The notes under the pieces are model-generated. The model was not told the origin of the DNA. It was given only the letters and a program-made list of their open reading frames with translations, and made no database searches. This document shows positions 1 to 8,423 of a stretch of DNA of 64,000 nt, piece after piece. A program made the translations under genes and the position numbers. Position 1 is the stretch's first letter. Each line of letters starts with the position of its first letter. The DNA comes from Aldehydirespirator sp963667505 (GTDB lineage: Bacteria; Actinomycetota; Acidimicrobiia; Acidimicrobiales; Aldehydirespiratoraceae): contig OY763490.2 in the NCBI GenBank assembly GCA_963667505.2, positions 682,001-746,000 on the forward strand, written 5' to 3'.

Positions 1-437
1 CGATACGGATATCGACCGTTGTGCCCGCGGGGCCCGCGGCGGTGTGGGCCGACCTTCGCCGCATCGAGCGCCATACCGAGTGGATGAGCGACGCCGAGTC
101 GATCCGCTTCCTGACCGAGGCCGTCGAAGGGGTCGGCGTGCGCTTCGAGTGCGCCACCGTCGTCGGCCCTCTGAAGCTGACCGACCGCATGGAGGTCACC
201 GACTGGCGCGACGCCGAGGCGATGGGGATCAGCCACACCGGCGTGGTCTCCGGCGTCGGGCATTTCCGGCTCTCGGCCTGCGAGGGACCGGCCGGCGAGG
301 CCCATACCCGGTTCGAGTGGACCGAGACGCTCCGCTTCCCATGGTGGATGGGCGGGCCGGTCGGCGCCCTGCTCGCCCGTCCTGTGCTGCGCGCCGTCTG
401 GACCCGCAACCTCGCCCGGTTTGCCGCCCGGTTCTGA
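1..437 (+). CDS. SRPBCC (START-like) family protein, 5' end cut by window
   Basis: The reading frame is already open at base 3, and the residues before the first possible start codon (GTG at 21) continue the usual family opening (IRISTVVPAGPAAVWADL), so the true start lies outside the window. The product has a polyketide-cyclase/START-like pattern: a V-P-A-x-x-A-V-W first helix, alternating beta strands and a C-terminal amphipathic helix (residues PVLRAVWTRNLARFAARF). Such proteins bind a hydrophobic ligand in a deep cavity. The ligand cannot be told from sequence. The following gene is a TetR regulator in the same direction after a 141-base gap. Confidence 0.75.
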   Translation, partial: IRISTVVPAGPAAVWADLRRIERHTEWMSDAESIRFLTEAVEGVGVRFECATVVGPLKLTDRMEVTDWRDAEAMGISHTGVVSGVGHFRLSACEGPAGEAHTRFEWTETLRFPWWMGGPVGALLARPVLRAVWTRNLARFAARF

Positions 438-479
438 CTGCCGCCCGGGCCTCGCACGGCGGGGCGACCCGCCATTCAC

Positions 480-578
480 CTACCAGCGCTCGCTCGCATG
501 TAGGTTTTATGCATTCGCTTCAAGTAGATGTTACTATTACACATAGTGCAGCTACTTCTCCGGCAATAGGCGCCGCCG
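480..578 (+). promoter_or_regulatory. AT-rich upstream region of the TetR gene
   Basis: Roughly bases 500-555 are strikingly AT-rich compared with the surrounding sequence and hold a TACTAT -10-like box at 532-537. Imperfect arms AGTAG (524-528) and CTACT suggest an autoregulatory operator of the kind TetR proteins use, but the palindrome is weak. Promoter role is inferred from composition and position. Confidence 0.4.
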
Positions 579-1256
579 ATGCAGGTCGAGACCCACGCGA
601 CGGGTGCCGGCAATGGCGCGAGCGACGCCCCGGAGGGTGTGAACGGTTCCGCCGAATTGACCGAGCGGCTGCTCGACGCAGCCGTCGAGGTGTTTGCGGA
701 GCGAGGATTCGAGGCGGCCCGGGTGGCCGAGATCGCCCGCCGAGCCGGCGTGACTACCGGGGCCATCTACGCGCGCTGGCCCGGCAAGCGCGACCTGATC
801 GCGGCCGCCATCCGCCATACGGTGCCGAAGTACATGCAGACGCCGTCGCTGGTCGCCGCAACGCCAGCCGACGAAGTGGCCGCGGCCCTCGGCGGAGACC
901 GGGCGTCGGCCCAGAGCTCTCGCGTCCGCGACGTGATGCTCGAGGCGCTGGTCAGCGCCCGTCGCGACGACAGCTTCGGCTACGCCGTCTCCGACGCGAT
1001 GAGTGGCGAGGCGGCCCGGCTGAGCGACATCGTCGCGCGAGGGAAGGCAGACGGCTGCATCGACCCAGAGCTGAGCACTACCGCAGTCGTGGCGCTGTGC
1101 CAGGCCCTAGGCCTGGGAATGCGCCTGGCCGCGGCGAGCGAGACCGACGGTGCCGCCGCTGAAGCGGCGGACTGGGATGCGCTGGTATCGCGGATGAGCG
1201 CAGCCCTCAGGCCCCTGACGGCTGAGCGGCCCGCGTCGGTGTTGGTCAGTCCCTGA
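579..1256 (+). CDS. TetR/AcrR family transcriptional regulator
   Basis: A 225-residue protein with the TetR N-terminal helix-turn-helix at about residues 28-75: LLDAAVEVFAERGFEAA, then VAEIARRAGVTTGAIYARW, then the KRDLI tail. The C-terminal two-thirds is a divergent ligand-binding and dimerisation domain. TetR proteins are mostly repressors that release DNA on binding a small molecule. The ATG at 579 lies just after an AT-rich promoter-like stretch. Its 3' end overlaps by 11 bases the convergent gene at 1246. The target is unknown; self-regulation or control of the upstream START-like gene is possible. Family assignment is secure, function is not. Confidence 0.88.
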   Translation: MQVETHATGAGNGASDAPEGVNGSAELTERLLDAAVEVFAERGFEAARVAEIARRAGVTTGAIYARWPGKRDLIAAAIRHTVPKYMQTPSLVAATPADEVAAALGGDRASAQSSRVRDVMLEALVSARRDDSFGYAVSDAMSGEAARLSDIVARGKADGCIDPELSTTAVVALCQALGLGMRLAAASETDGAAAEAADWDALVSRMSAALRPLTAERPASVLVSP

Positions 1257-1851
1257 CGGCTGGCTTGTAGCGCAACTCTAGGTCGCCTATGCGGACCAGC
1301 ATCGAGGCGATCCATCCGCCCAGCGCAGTGAAGTGCTGATCGAGTTCGGCCCCGTCGGACAGGCCGGCCTCGTCGAGTTCGTAGGCTCCCTCGTAGCTGA
1401 CGTCGATGGCGTACTCAGTGGCGTCGGTGTCGTCGAGGTCCTCGGCGTAGAGCGCCTCCACCCTGGCTCCCCCTCGCCTCAGGGGCTCGTCGCCGATGTT
1501 GGGGCTGGTGGAAGGTAGCGCTTGAAGGACCAAGGCAGGGTCCGGCGCCTCGGCCAGGCACTGGGACCGCAGCAGGATCTTGATCTCGATGCGGGGCGGC
1601 TCGGTGTAGCCGTCCCCCGCGTACCAGCTCAGGTAGGCCGCCTGCGACCAGGTCGGCCACACGCAGCTGACGTCGGCGCACACCCGCGGCGGCTGCCCCT
1701 CGCCGGGCAGGGCGTAGGCGTTGTCCCAGGACACGTCGCCCAGCAGCACGTCGGTCTGGAAGCGCTCCTCGCCCGCCTGCCGTTCCAACAGGGCGTCCTC
1801 GAAGGCGTCGCGCAGGGCGCCGATGGCGTCGGTGAACACATGGTCGAGCAT
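1246..1851 (-). CDS. Hypothetical protein, acidic, no family recognised
   Basis: A 201-residue acidic protein beginning MLDHVFTDAIGALRDAFEDA. It has no signal peptide, membrane segment or known catalytic motif that I can recognise. Helical start and end segments flank a central region rich in beta-type residues (RIEIKILLRSQ). It starts only 3 bases before the stop of the LacI-type gene transcribed in the same direction (stop at 1854), so it is probably the distal member of that transcript. The convergent TetR gene overlaps its 3' end. Codon bias matches a real high-GC gene. Function unknown. Confidence 0.6.
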   Translation of the reverse strand: MLDHVFTDAIGALRDAFEDALLERQAGEERFQTDVLLGDVSWDNAYALPGEGQPPRVCADVSCVWPTWSQAAYLSWYAGDGYTEPPRIEIKILLRSQCLAEAPDPALVLQALPSTSPNIGDEPLRRGGARVEALYAEDLDDTDATEYAIDVSYEGAYELDEAGLSDGAELDQHFTALGGWIASMLVRIGDLELRYKPAVRD

Positions 1852-1853
1852 GG

Positions 1854-2903
1854 TCAGAGCGGCCCCGGAGTCGTTCCGCCGGTCATGGCCGTGGCGAGCG
1901 CCGCGCCGCGGGGCGGTCCCGTGGTAGAGCGCACCACAAGCTCGGGCTGCAGCGTGTGGCGTACCGGCTCGCCGGGTCCGTCGGAGAGGCGCCGCAGCAG
2001 GGTGTCGACCGCCAGCCTCCCCATGGCCAGGGTTGGCTGGTTGACGGTGGTGAGCGACAAATGGCGCAGCGCCGAGATGAAGGTGTTGTCGAACCCGACG
2101 AGCGACATCTCGTCGGGCACGGTCACGCGGGCATCGTCGAGACGGTTGAGCGCACCCGCGGCGAGCAGGTCGTTGAAGGCGAAGATGGCTGTAGGCGGGT
2201 CGTCCTCAGCCATCAGCGCGTCGATGACGGCCAGTGCGTCGGCCTCGTCGTCGCCGGCCGGGCGGACGTCGATGACGTCGGCGAGGCCTGCGGACCGCAT
2301 TCCCGACTCGTAGCCGTGACGACGCTCCGTGGCCGACACGTTGGCGCCTCCGTCCATGTGGACGATCCGCGTGTGGCCGAGGGAGGCCAAGTGCTCGACG
2401 GCCAGCTCCGCTCCCCGGCGGTCGTCGGTGGCGACGGTGTCGGTGCCGGGGTGGACAGTGCCGCTGGCCACCACCACGCAGGGTGCGGCACTGCCGGCCC
2501 GGACCATGTCGTCGTCGGAGAGGCGGGCGCCGACTAGGGCCATCCCCTCAACTCGCAGCTGCAGGAAGGTCTCCACCGCGTCGTGCTGGCGCCTGGCGTC
2601 CCGGTGGCCGTTGAGGATGAGCACCCTGAAGCCGTGCTCGCTGGCCTCGGCCTCGATCCCGTCGACCACCTCGCCGAAGAACGGGTTGCGGAGGTCGTCT
2701 ACGAGCACGCCGATTGTGTGGGTGCGCTTCTGGGCGAGATTGCGGGCCATCAGGTTGGGCCGGTAGCCGAGCTCCCGGGCGGCCTCCAGAACCGAGCGCC
2801 TCTTCTCGTCGGACACCTGCGGCGAGTCGTTCATCACCAGCGACACCAGGGCGCGCGACACCTTGGCCCGGGCGGCCACGTCCTCCATGGTCGGGCGGCT
2901 CAT
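1854..2903 (-). CDS. LacI family transcriptional regulator of the inositol-type operon
   Basis: A 349-residue protein. Residues 5-55 form the LacI helix-turn-helix and hinge (MEDVAARAKVSRALVSLVMN, then ARELGYRPNLMARNLA). The rest is a periplasmic-binding-protein-like sensor domain (THTIGVLVDDLRNPFFGEVVDGI; VGFDNTFISALRHLSLTTV). The ATG at 2903 is chosen because the helix-turn-helix begins right after it; the open frame reaches 3191 but that extension is low-complexity and would cover the promoter region. The gene diverges from the catabolic operon, and a perfect 14-bp LacI-type palindrome lies at 2981-2994. It most likely represses the operon until an inositol-type metabolite binds. The specific inducer is inferred from context. 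Confidence 0.92.
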   Translation of the reverse strand: MSRPTMEDVAARAKVSRALVSLVMNDSPQVSDEKRRSVLEAARELGYRPNLMARNLAQKRTHTIGVLVDDLRNPFFGEVVDGIEAEASEHGFRVLILNGHRDARRQHDAVETFLQLRVEGMALVGARLSDDDMVRAGSAAPCVVVASGTVHPGTDTVATDDRRGAELAVEHLASLGHTRIVHMDGGANVSATERRHGYESGMRSAGLADVIDVRPAGDDEADALAVIDALMAEDDPPTAIFAFNDLLAAGALNRLDDARVTVPDEMSLVGFDNTFISALRHLSLTTVNQPTLAMGRLAVDTLLRRLSDGPGEPVRHTLQPELVVRSTTGPPRGAALATAMTGGTTPGPL

Positions 2904-2950
2904 GTCGTTCACCGGCCTGGAGCGAGCCCGAATAGGTGAGAGCCGGGCGG

Positions 2951-2979
2951 TTGACATTCCACGGCCGGGACGATAGAAC
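2951..2979 (+). promoter_or_regulatory. Consensus-like sigma-70 promoter for the inositol-type operon
   Basis: A perfect TTGACA -35 box at 2951-2956 is followed after a 17-base spacer by a -10-like TAGAAC at 2974-2979. This is the best -35/-10 pair I see in the window. It points into the operon that starts with the isomerase at 3139, leaving a leader of about 150 bases. The LacI-type operator lies immediately downstream and would cover the start site. Confidence 0.7.
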
Positions 2980-2980
2980 A

Positions 2981-2994
2981 TTGGAGCGCTCCAA
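2981..2994. promoter_or_regulatory. LacI-type operator, perfect palindrome
   Basis: TTGGAGCGCTCCAA is a perfect 14-bp palindrome with the central CpG typical of LacI-family operators. It lies 2 bases after the -10 box at 2974-2979, so a bound repressor would block RNA polymerase at the start site. It is between the divergent LacI gene and the operon. Confidence 0.75.
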
Positions 2995-3138
2995 TACAAC
3001 GCGGTGCCGAGCGCGTCACGGGGGCAGGACAGGGCACGGCGTCGGCAACGGTTCGGGGAGGAACGCAGGCATGGATGCGGGTGGCGCGGCTGCGACACGA
3101 GCCTGGCTCGGCGGCCGAGCGGGGAGCACGGCCAGGAC

Positions 3139-4089
3139 GTGACGACAGCCGTCTCCACCGCCCTGCTCGACCGGGTCGCGACCGCCCCCATCAGCTGGGG
3201 CGTCTGCGAGGTTCCGGGCTGGGGCTACCAGCTTCCCGTCGACCGGGTGCTGGCCGAGATGCGGTCCGCCGGGTTCACCCACACCGAGCTGGGCTCGCTC
3301 GGATACCTGCCGACCGAGCCCGACGAGCTGCGGCGGACCCTCGACGGCTACGGCCTGCGCCTGCTGGGAGGCTTCGTGCCCCTGGTCCTGCACGACCCGG
3401 CCCGGGCCACCGACACCCGCGCCGAGGCCCGCCGGTGGGCCGAGCTCATCGGCTCGGCCGGCGGGCGGTTCTTCGTGACCTGCGCGGTCAGCCGCCCGGA
3501 CTGCTGGCGCCAGGATCCCCTCTCCGACTCCGAGTGGGCCGTCCTCTGCGACTCCCTGAGCGAGCTCGACGCGCTGGTCGACTCGTACGGCCTCGAGCAG
3601 GTCTACCACCCGCACTTCGACTCGGTGGTCGAGACCGACGCAGAGCTGGCCCGGATCCTGGAGGGCTGCGACGTGTCGCTGGTGCTCGACACCGCCCATC
3701 TCGCCCTGGGCGGCACCGACGTCGTCAGACTTCTGGATCGACATGCGGCCCGAGTGGGCCTGGTCCACCTCAAGGACCTGGACCCGGCCCTGGGGGCGCG
3801 TCTGAGAACGCGGGAGCTGTCGCTCATGCAGGCCGTGCAGCGCGGCCTGTTCCCGCCGCTAGGTCGAGGAGGGGTGGCGGTCGCCGAGATCGTCGCCCGT
3901 CTCGAAGATTCAGGACGGGACCTCTGGTACGTCCTGGAGCAGGACGCCGCCATCGCGGAGGGCGACCTCTCCGCAGTGGCACGGCTCAGGCGCAACGCCG
4001 ACCTGAGCCTCGACTTCCTGCGAGATCTGGTGCCCGCCCGCGCGGGCAGCGGAGCAAGACACAACAACCACCGATTCCCGGAGGGATAA
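3139..4089 (+). CDS. Sugar phosphate isomerase/epimerase, IolE/MocC-like
   Basis: A 316-residue xylose-isomerase-like TIM-barrel protein. After the GTG start the sequence APISWGVCEVPGWG matches the opening strand of inosose dehydratase (IolE) and rhizopine-catabolism MocC proteins. Metal ligands are visible in HPHFDSVVE (residues 160-170), LDTAHLALGG and HLKDLD, and E in YVLEQD near the C-terminus. IolE dehydrates scyllo-inosose to the 3,5/4-trihydroxycyclohexane-1,2-dione used by IolD. I chose GTG 3139 because residues encoded upstream to 3004 are low-complexity. It is the first gene of the operon, 5 bases ahead of the binding protein. An isomerase or epimerase role on another polyol cannot be excluded. 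Confidence 0.82.
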   Translation: MTTAVSTALLDRVATAPISWGVCEVPGWGYQLPVDRVLAEMRSAGFTHTELGSLGYLPTEPDELRRTLDGYGLRLLGGFVPLVLHDPARATDTRAEARRWAELIGSAGGRFFVTCAVSRPDCWRQDPLSDSEWAVLCDSLSELDALVDSYGLEQVYHPHFDSVVETDAELARILEGCDVSLVLDTAHLALGGTDVVRLLDRHAARVGLVHLKDLDPALGARLRTRELSLMQAVQRGLFPPLGRGGVAVAEIVARLEDSGRDLWYVLEQDAAIAEGDLSAVARLRRNADLSLDFLRDLVPARAGSGARHNNHRFPEG

Positions 4090-4094
4090 TCAAC

Positions 4095-5135
4095 ATGTCA
4101 AGACTATGGAAGCTGCTCGCCGCGGTGCTCGCCATCTCGCTCATCGCCGCCTCGTGCGGCGATGACGACGGCGACGCGCCCGAGCCCGCGGCCGCGCCCG
4201 AGACGACCGCGGCCCCGGCCGACGACCCCGACGACGAGGCCGCGGCCGACGACGTCGTCGAGACGCAGGGCTGCGATCACACGTTCCACGTGATCACCCA
4301 CGGGGATGCCGGAACCTTCTGGTCCGTCGTCGAGGTGGCCGTGGAGGACGCCGCGGCGGCCATTGGCTGCGAGGTCGTCTACTTCGGCTCCAACAACGAC
4401 GCCCTGGCCCAGTCCCAGGAGATCCAGGCGGCTATCGCCGCAGGCTCCTCGGGCGTCGCCATCTCGCTGGCCGACCCGGCTGGCGTAGAGGCCGCGGCCC
4501 GCGACGTGGTGGCCGCGGGCATCCCGCTGTACACGCTCAACTCTGGCGTAAACAACTACGAGGATCTCGGCGCGGTCACCCACATCGGCCAGACCGAGAT
4601 CGTGGCCGGCAACGGCGCGGGCAAGTTCTTCAACGACCTGGGCGCCACCCACGTACTGTGCGCCCGCCAGGAGCAGTCGAACATCGCGCTGGAGGAGCGC
4701 TGCCAGGGTCTCGCGGAGACCTTCAACGGCGACGTCACCTCGGAGTTCGTGGGCCTCGACGCCAATCCCGACGAGCAGCAGAACACCATTGCGTCGATCC
4801 TCGCGGCCAACGAGTCCATCGACGCCGTTCTGGGTGTCGGGCCGAACCTGCCTCTGCGGGCCATGACCGCGGGCGAGCAGGCCGGACGGGACCTGATTAT
4901 CGGTGGCTTCGACCTCTCCAGCGATCTGATCGAGGCGATCGAGGCCGGCGACGTGGCCTTCACCGTCGACCAGCAGCAGTACTTGCAGGGCTACCTGCCG
5001 GTAATCCTCATGTACCTGCAGGCCACCAACCAGAACACCGCTGGCGGCGGTCTGCCCATCCTCACCGGTCCCGGCTTCGTCACGCCGGACAACGCGGCAG
5101 AGGTTGCCGCGCTGGTGGCAGAGGGCACTCGATAG
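4095..5135 (+). CDS. Sugar ABC transporter substrate-binding lipoprotein
   Basis: A 346-residue protein with a lipoprotein signal peptide (LAAVLAISLIAASC, lipid-modified Cys 21) and an acidic Ala/Pro linker to about residue 55. The rest is a type I periplasmic binding fold of the ribose/inositol group: HVITHGDAGTFWSVVEVAVEDAA, QEIQAAIAAGSSGVAISLADP, GGFDLSSDLIEAIEAGDVAFTVDQQ. It would be anchored outside the cell and deliver the sugar or polyol to the permease and ATPase encoded next. A GGGA sequence precedes the ATG. A strong hairpin follows the stop codon, which would keep expression of this protein above that of the membrane components. Substrate inferred from the inositol genes around it. 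Confidence 0.93.
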   Translation: MSRLWKLLAAVLAISLIAASCGDDDGDAPEPAAAPETTAAPADDPDDEAAADDVVETQGCDHTFHVITHGDAGTFWSVVEVAVEDAAAAIGCEVVYFGSNNDALAQSQEIQAAIAAGSSGVAISLADPAGVEAAARDVVAAGIPLYTLNSGVNNYEDLGAVTHIGQTEIVAGNGAGKFFNDLGATHVLCARQEQSNIALEERCQGLAETFNGDVTSEFVGLDANPDEQQNTIASILAANESIDAVLGVGPNLPLRAMTAGEQAGRDLIIGGFDLSSDLIEAIEAGDVAFTVDQQQYLQGYLPVILMYLQATNQNTAGGGLPILTGPGFVTPDNAAEVAALVAEGTR

Positions 5136-5146
5136 CGACAACCGAT

Positions 5147-5181
5147 GCAGGCGGCGCCCGGCACATCCGGGCGCCGCCTGC
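5147..5181 (+). terminator. Hairpin after the binding-protein gene
   Basis: A perfect 14-bp stem (5147-5160 with 5168-5181) closes a 7-base loop (GCACATC), 11 bases after the stop codon at 5135. Only a weak T-containing tail follows. In a transporter operon this looks like a partial terminator or an mRNA-stabilising hairpin that sets the ratio of binding protein to permease. Confidence 0.7.
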
Positions 5182-5302
5182 TAACTTCCCAGCGCGGGGC
5201 CCGCCCCGTTGCGGGTTCCGACGCTGGGACTGAGCAGCACGAACGGGGTCGCCGCGGCCTTCGAGGCGGCCGACTGAAGGCGACAAGCCATTGGGGGATC
5301 AC

Positions 5303-7531
5303 ATGGCCGACACGACCACCGAAGCAACCGCCGAGCCTGCCGACGCAGACGTCGAGTCCGGCGACGAACGGTTGGCCCATAGGGGGCCGATCCAGACCCT
5401 TCTGACGCGGCCGGAAATCGGGGCGCTGCTGGGCGCGACCGGCGTCTGGCTGTTGTTCTGGCTTGTGTCCGCGCCCTTCGGCACGGTCGGGGGCACTGCC
5501 AACTTCCTCGACGTCGCCGCGGTCATCGGCCTGATGGCCGTGCCGGTCGCACTGCTGATGATCGGCGGTGAGTTCGACCTCTCGTCGGGATCGATGACCG
5601 GAGCCACGGCCATCATCGTGATCCTGTTGAGCAGCGACACCGGGACGCTCGGCGGCGCGGGCTTGAGCCTGCACCTCGCCGTGCCCCTCTCGCTTGCCTT
5701 CGCACTGGCGATCGGCTGGTTCAACGGCACGCTGGTCGAGAAGACCTCGTTGCCGAGCTTCATCGTCACGTTGGGCACTTTCTTCATCCTCATCGGCGGC
5801 AAGCTCGGCTTCGCCAAGCTGTTCACCAACAAGGTGATCGTGGAGGGACTCGACGAGGCCCAGGCCTACGAGTTCTGGCACAACATCTTCGGCGCTCAGT
5901 GGGTCCGCAACGGCCACATCTGGGACGGCCGCGACTGGGCGTGGGCCGGACTCCTGATCCTGGGTGGCGTCGCTCTCCTGCTCGGCGTCCTCGAGCTCAC
6001 CTACGCCCGGCGAAGCACCTCCAATCCGGCCGGGGTCGTGGTCTCTCTGGTGGGAGTCGTGGCAGGCGTCGCGGGACTCCTGATCCTCCTGATGGGGTCC
6101 GGGTCCTCCTCCGACTGGATCGGAAGCTTGGTGGTGGGCGTCGGCGTGCTGGTCGGCGTGGCCGGCTGGTGCATGGCTCGCTACGAGTCCGCGGACCGGG
6201 CTGCACCGAAGACCGGATCGCTTTTCACCCAATATCTGGGCGCTGGTGTGATCGCGGTGGTTGTCTCCATGATCATCGCGGCCGCCATGGACGCGGGCGA
6301 CGCCGGTCAGCTGGGCTTCCTTCCAGGCGCGGGCGGCCGTGCGGTCTTCGCCCTCGGAGTGGCCGCCACAGGCGTGTTTGCGGTGCTCGCGGTGCTGGGA
6401 CGCCTCGGCGGCGGCTATGCGGGCATCAGCGCGGCCATCACGATCCTCCCCGCCGTCAGCTTCATGATGACCGTCCAGGCGGCTCGGGCCGTCATCTTCG
6501 GCGCCCTGGCAGTGACCGGCTTGGTGCTGCTGACGCTGGCGGCCAACCGGGCCCGCCTGCCTGTCGCCGTCTCGGCTCTGACGTCGCTGATGATCGTTGT
6601 GCTCGCCTTCTTCATCCAAAGTCAGGCCGACTCTCGCAAGCTCCGGGTGGAGCTGTTCTCGGCACTGCTGATAGGCGCGCTGGCGCTGGCCGCGTCCGCC
6701 CTGGCCCGGCATCTCAGCGCACGTCGGACCGTCGCCCCGCCTCCGCCCCAGTTCAACATGTGGTGGACACGGGTCGGAGCTGGACTGGGGATCCTCGCCG
6801 CCATCGTCTTCGCCGTTGTGGAGCTGGCGGCTGGCAAGGGGATCCTGTACTGCCTGGCCGCAGGGGCCGCAGTGGGCGGCCTCGTAGCCTTCGGCGTCTA
6901 CGCCGCGGGAACGGCGTACCACCTGCTGTTCACGCGCGACGCCGGCGTGGGGCGCTCGGTCGTGACCGTCGGCCTGGTGTGCGTGCTGCTCGGTGTGGCT
7001 GCCAAACTGCTGTTCATCACCGGAGCGGAGGCCGCGGCCACACGTGCCGAGACCCGTTTCGGTGTGGGCGTGCTGTTCTTCCTCATCTTCGCCGTCGTCG
7101 GCGCCTACATGCTGGTGAAGACCCAGTTCGGAAGCTGGATCTTCGCAGTGGGCGGGAACAAGGACGCGGCCCGCTCGGTCGGCGTGCCCGCGGCCCGCAC
7201 CAAGACGACGCTGTTCATGATGGTGTCGGGGGCGGCCTGGCTCACGGGCATGACCATCGCCTTCCGGCTCAACTCGGTTCAGGCCAACGTGGGCGACGGC
7301 AACGAGTTCCGCTACATCATCGTGGCCGTCGTGGGCGGGAACCTGCTCACCGGAGGCTACGGCTCCGCGCTGGGAGCGGCCATCGGCGCCCTGATATGGG
7401 GCATGATCCAGCAGGGGATCGGGTTCTCAGGCTGGAACAGCGACTGGCGGTTCCTGGTGCTGGGTGCACTGCTGCTTGTGGCGGTGATGGTCAACAACTA
7501 CGTGCGCGGTCGGGCGGAGAAGGCCCGGTGA
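5303..7531 (+). CDS. Sugar ABC transporter permease with a large internal membrane insertion
   Basis: The ends match the ribose/simple-sugar permease family (BPD_transp_2): VALLMIGGEFDLSSGSM, then TSLPSFIVTLGTFF near residue 155, and much later FAVGGNKDAARSVGVPAARTK (near 615) and GNLLTGGYGSALGAAIGALI. In ordinary RbsC/FrcC proteins these two blocks are about 100 residues apart and the protein has about 320-400 residues. Here they are about 460 apart and the protein has 742. The extra part contains roughly ten hydrophobic segments (for example AGVVVSLVGVVAGVAGLLIL, LLIGALALAASALA). A GGGGGA ribosome site precedes ATG 5303. Its neighbours are the binding protein and the ATPase. Permease role is firm; the role of the insertion is unknown. 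Confidence 0.9.
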   Translation: MADTTTEATAEPADADVESGDERLAHRGPIQTLLTRPEIGALLGATGVWLLFWLVSAPFGTVGGTANFLDVAAVIGLMAVPVALLMIGGEFDLSSGSMTGATAIIVILLSSDTGTLGGAGLSLHLAVPLSLAFALAIGWFNGTLVEKTSLPSFIVTLGTFFILIGGKLGFAKLFTNKVIVEGLDEAQAYEFWHNIFGAQWVRNGHIWDGRDWAWAGLLILGGVALLLGVLELTYARRSTSNPAGVVVSLVGVVAGVAGLLILLMGSGSSSDWIGSLVVGVGVLVGVAGWCMARYESADRAAPKTGSLFTQYLGAGVIAVVVSMIIAAAMDAGDAGQLGFLPGAGGRAVFALGVAATGVFAVLAVLGRLGGGYAGISAAITILPAVSFMMTVQAARAVIFGALAVTGLVLLTLAANRARLPVAVSALTSLMIVVLAFFIQSQADSRKLRVELFSALLIGALALAASALARHLSARRTVAPPPPQFNMWWTRVGAGLGILAAIVFAVVELAAGKGILYCLAAGAAVGGLVAFGVYAAGTAYHLLFTRDAGVGRSVVTVGLVCVLLGVAAKLLFITGAEAAATRAETRFGVGVLFFLIFAVVGAYMLVKTQFGSWIFAVGGNKDAARSVGVPAARTKTTLFMMVSGAAWLTGMTIAFRLNSVQANVGDGNEFRYIIVAVVGGNLLTGGYGSALGAAIGALIWGMIQQGIGFSGWNSDWRFLVLGALLLVAVMVNNYVRGRAEKAR

Positions 7532-7571
7532 GGGCCGCGTCGGCTGCATATTCGAGACTCAAGGAGGCGCA

Positions 7572-8354
7572 ATGGCTGAATTCCTCGAACTGAACAACAT
7601 CTCGAAGTTCTACGGCAACATCATCGCCCTGACCGGAGTGACCACGACGGTCAATCCCGGGGAGGTGACCTGCATCCTCGGCGACAACGGCGCGGGCAAG
7701 TCCACGTTCATCAAGATCCTGGCTGGCGTGCACCAGCACGACGAGGGCGAACTGCTTCTCGAAGGCGAGGCCAAGAAGTTCGCCTCGCCCCGCGAGGCGC
7801 TCGCCCACGGGATCGCCACCGTGTACCAGGACCTGGCGATGGTTCCGTTGATGTCGGTGTGGCGGAACTTCTTCCTCGGCCAGGAGCCCAAGAAGGGCGT
7901 ATGGCCGTTCCGGCAGATCGACATCGACAAGGCCAAGATGATCGCCAAGGAGGAGATGGCCAAGATGGGCATCGACATCCGCGACACCGAGCAGAGCGTG
8001 GGCACGCTGTCGGGCGGCGAGCGCCAGTCGGTCGCCATCGCGCGGGCCAGCTACTTCGGTGCCCGGGTGCTGATCCTGGACGAGCCCACTTCGGCGCTGG
8101 GCGTCAAGCAGTCGGGAGTGGTCCTGCGGCGCATCGTGGAGGCACGCGACCAGGGCCTGGCGGTGATCTTCATCACCCACAACCCTCACCACGCCTATCC
8201 GGTGGGCGATCGGTTCGTGATCCTCAAGCGGGGCCGGTCGCTGGGCAACTGGGCCAAGGAGGAGCTGACCCAGGCCGAGTTGACCCAGCTCATGGCCGGC
8301 GGCGCGGAACTGGAGCAGCTCCAGCACGAACTGGCCCAGGCTGGCGCCGACTGA
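7572..8354 (+). CDS. Sugar ABC transporter ATP-binding protein
   Basis: A 260-residue single ABC domain. Walker A GDNGAGKST is near residue 37, the Q-loop near 85 (VYQDLAMVP), the signature LSGGE near 146, Walker B VLILDEPTSAL near 165 and the switch histidine in FITHNPHHA. It is a one-domain FrcA-type ATPase, not the two-domain RbsA type, and would act as a homodimer under the permease. AAGGAGG lies 5 bases before the ATG. It belongs to the same transcript as the binding protein and permease. Confidence 0.94.
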   Translation: MAEFLELNNISKFYGNIIALTGVTTTVNPGEVTCILGDNGAGKSTFIKILAGVHQHDEGELLLEGEAKKFASPREALAHGIATVYQDLAMVPLMSVWRNFFLGQEPKKGVWPFRQIDIDKAKMIAKEEMAKMGIDIRDTEQSVGTLSGGERQSVAIARASYFGARVLILDEPTSALGVKQSGVVLRRIVEARDQGLAVIFITHNPHHAYPVGDRFVILKRGRSLGNWAKEELTQAELTQLMAGGAELEQLQHELAQAGAD

Positions 8355-8423
8355 GGGTGGCCCGGCTCCCCCCGTTGATCGTCGTCGATCCCGCGGCGGC
8401 GTCCGATCCCTTCCCCGGCACCG

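Noticed and set aside
1854..3191. LacI regulator with a 96-residue N-terminal extension
   Set aside because: The extension crosses the operator and promoter and has no family counterpart; the helix-turn-helix begins directly after ATG 2903.
4991..6922. A 643-codon minus-strand frame opposite the permease gene
   Set aside because: Composition is extreme (His, Asp, Gln, Gly-rich), typical of an antisense shadow of a high-GC membrane protein gene. No family resemblance.
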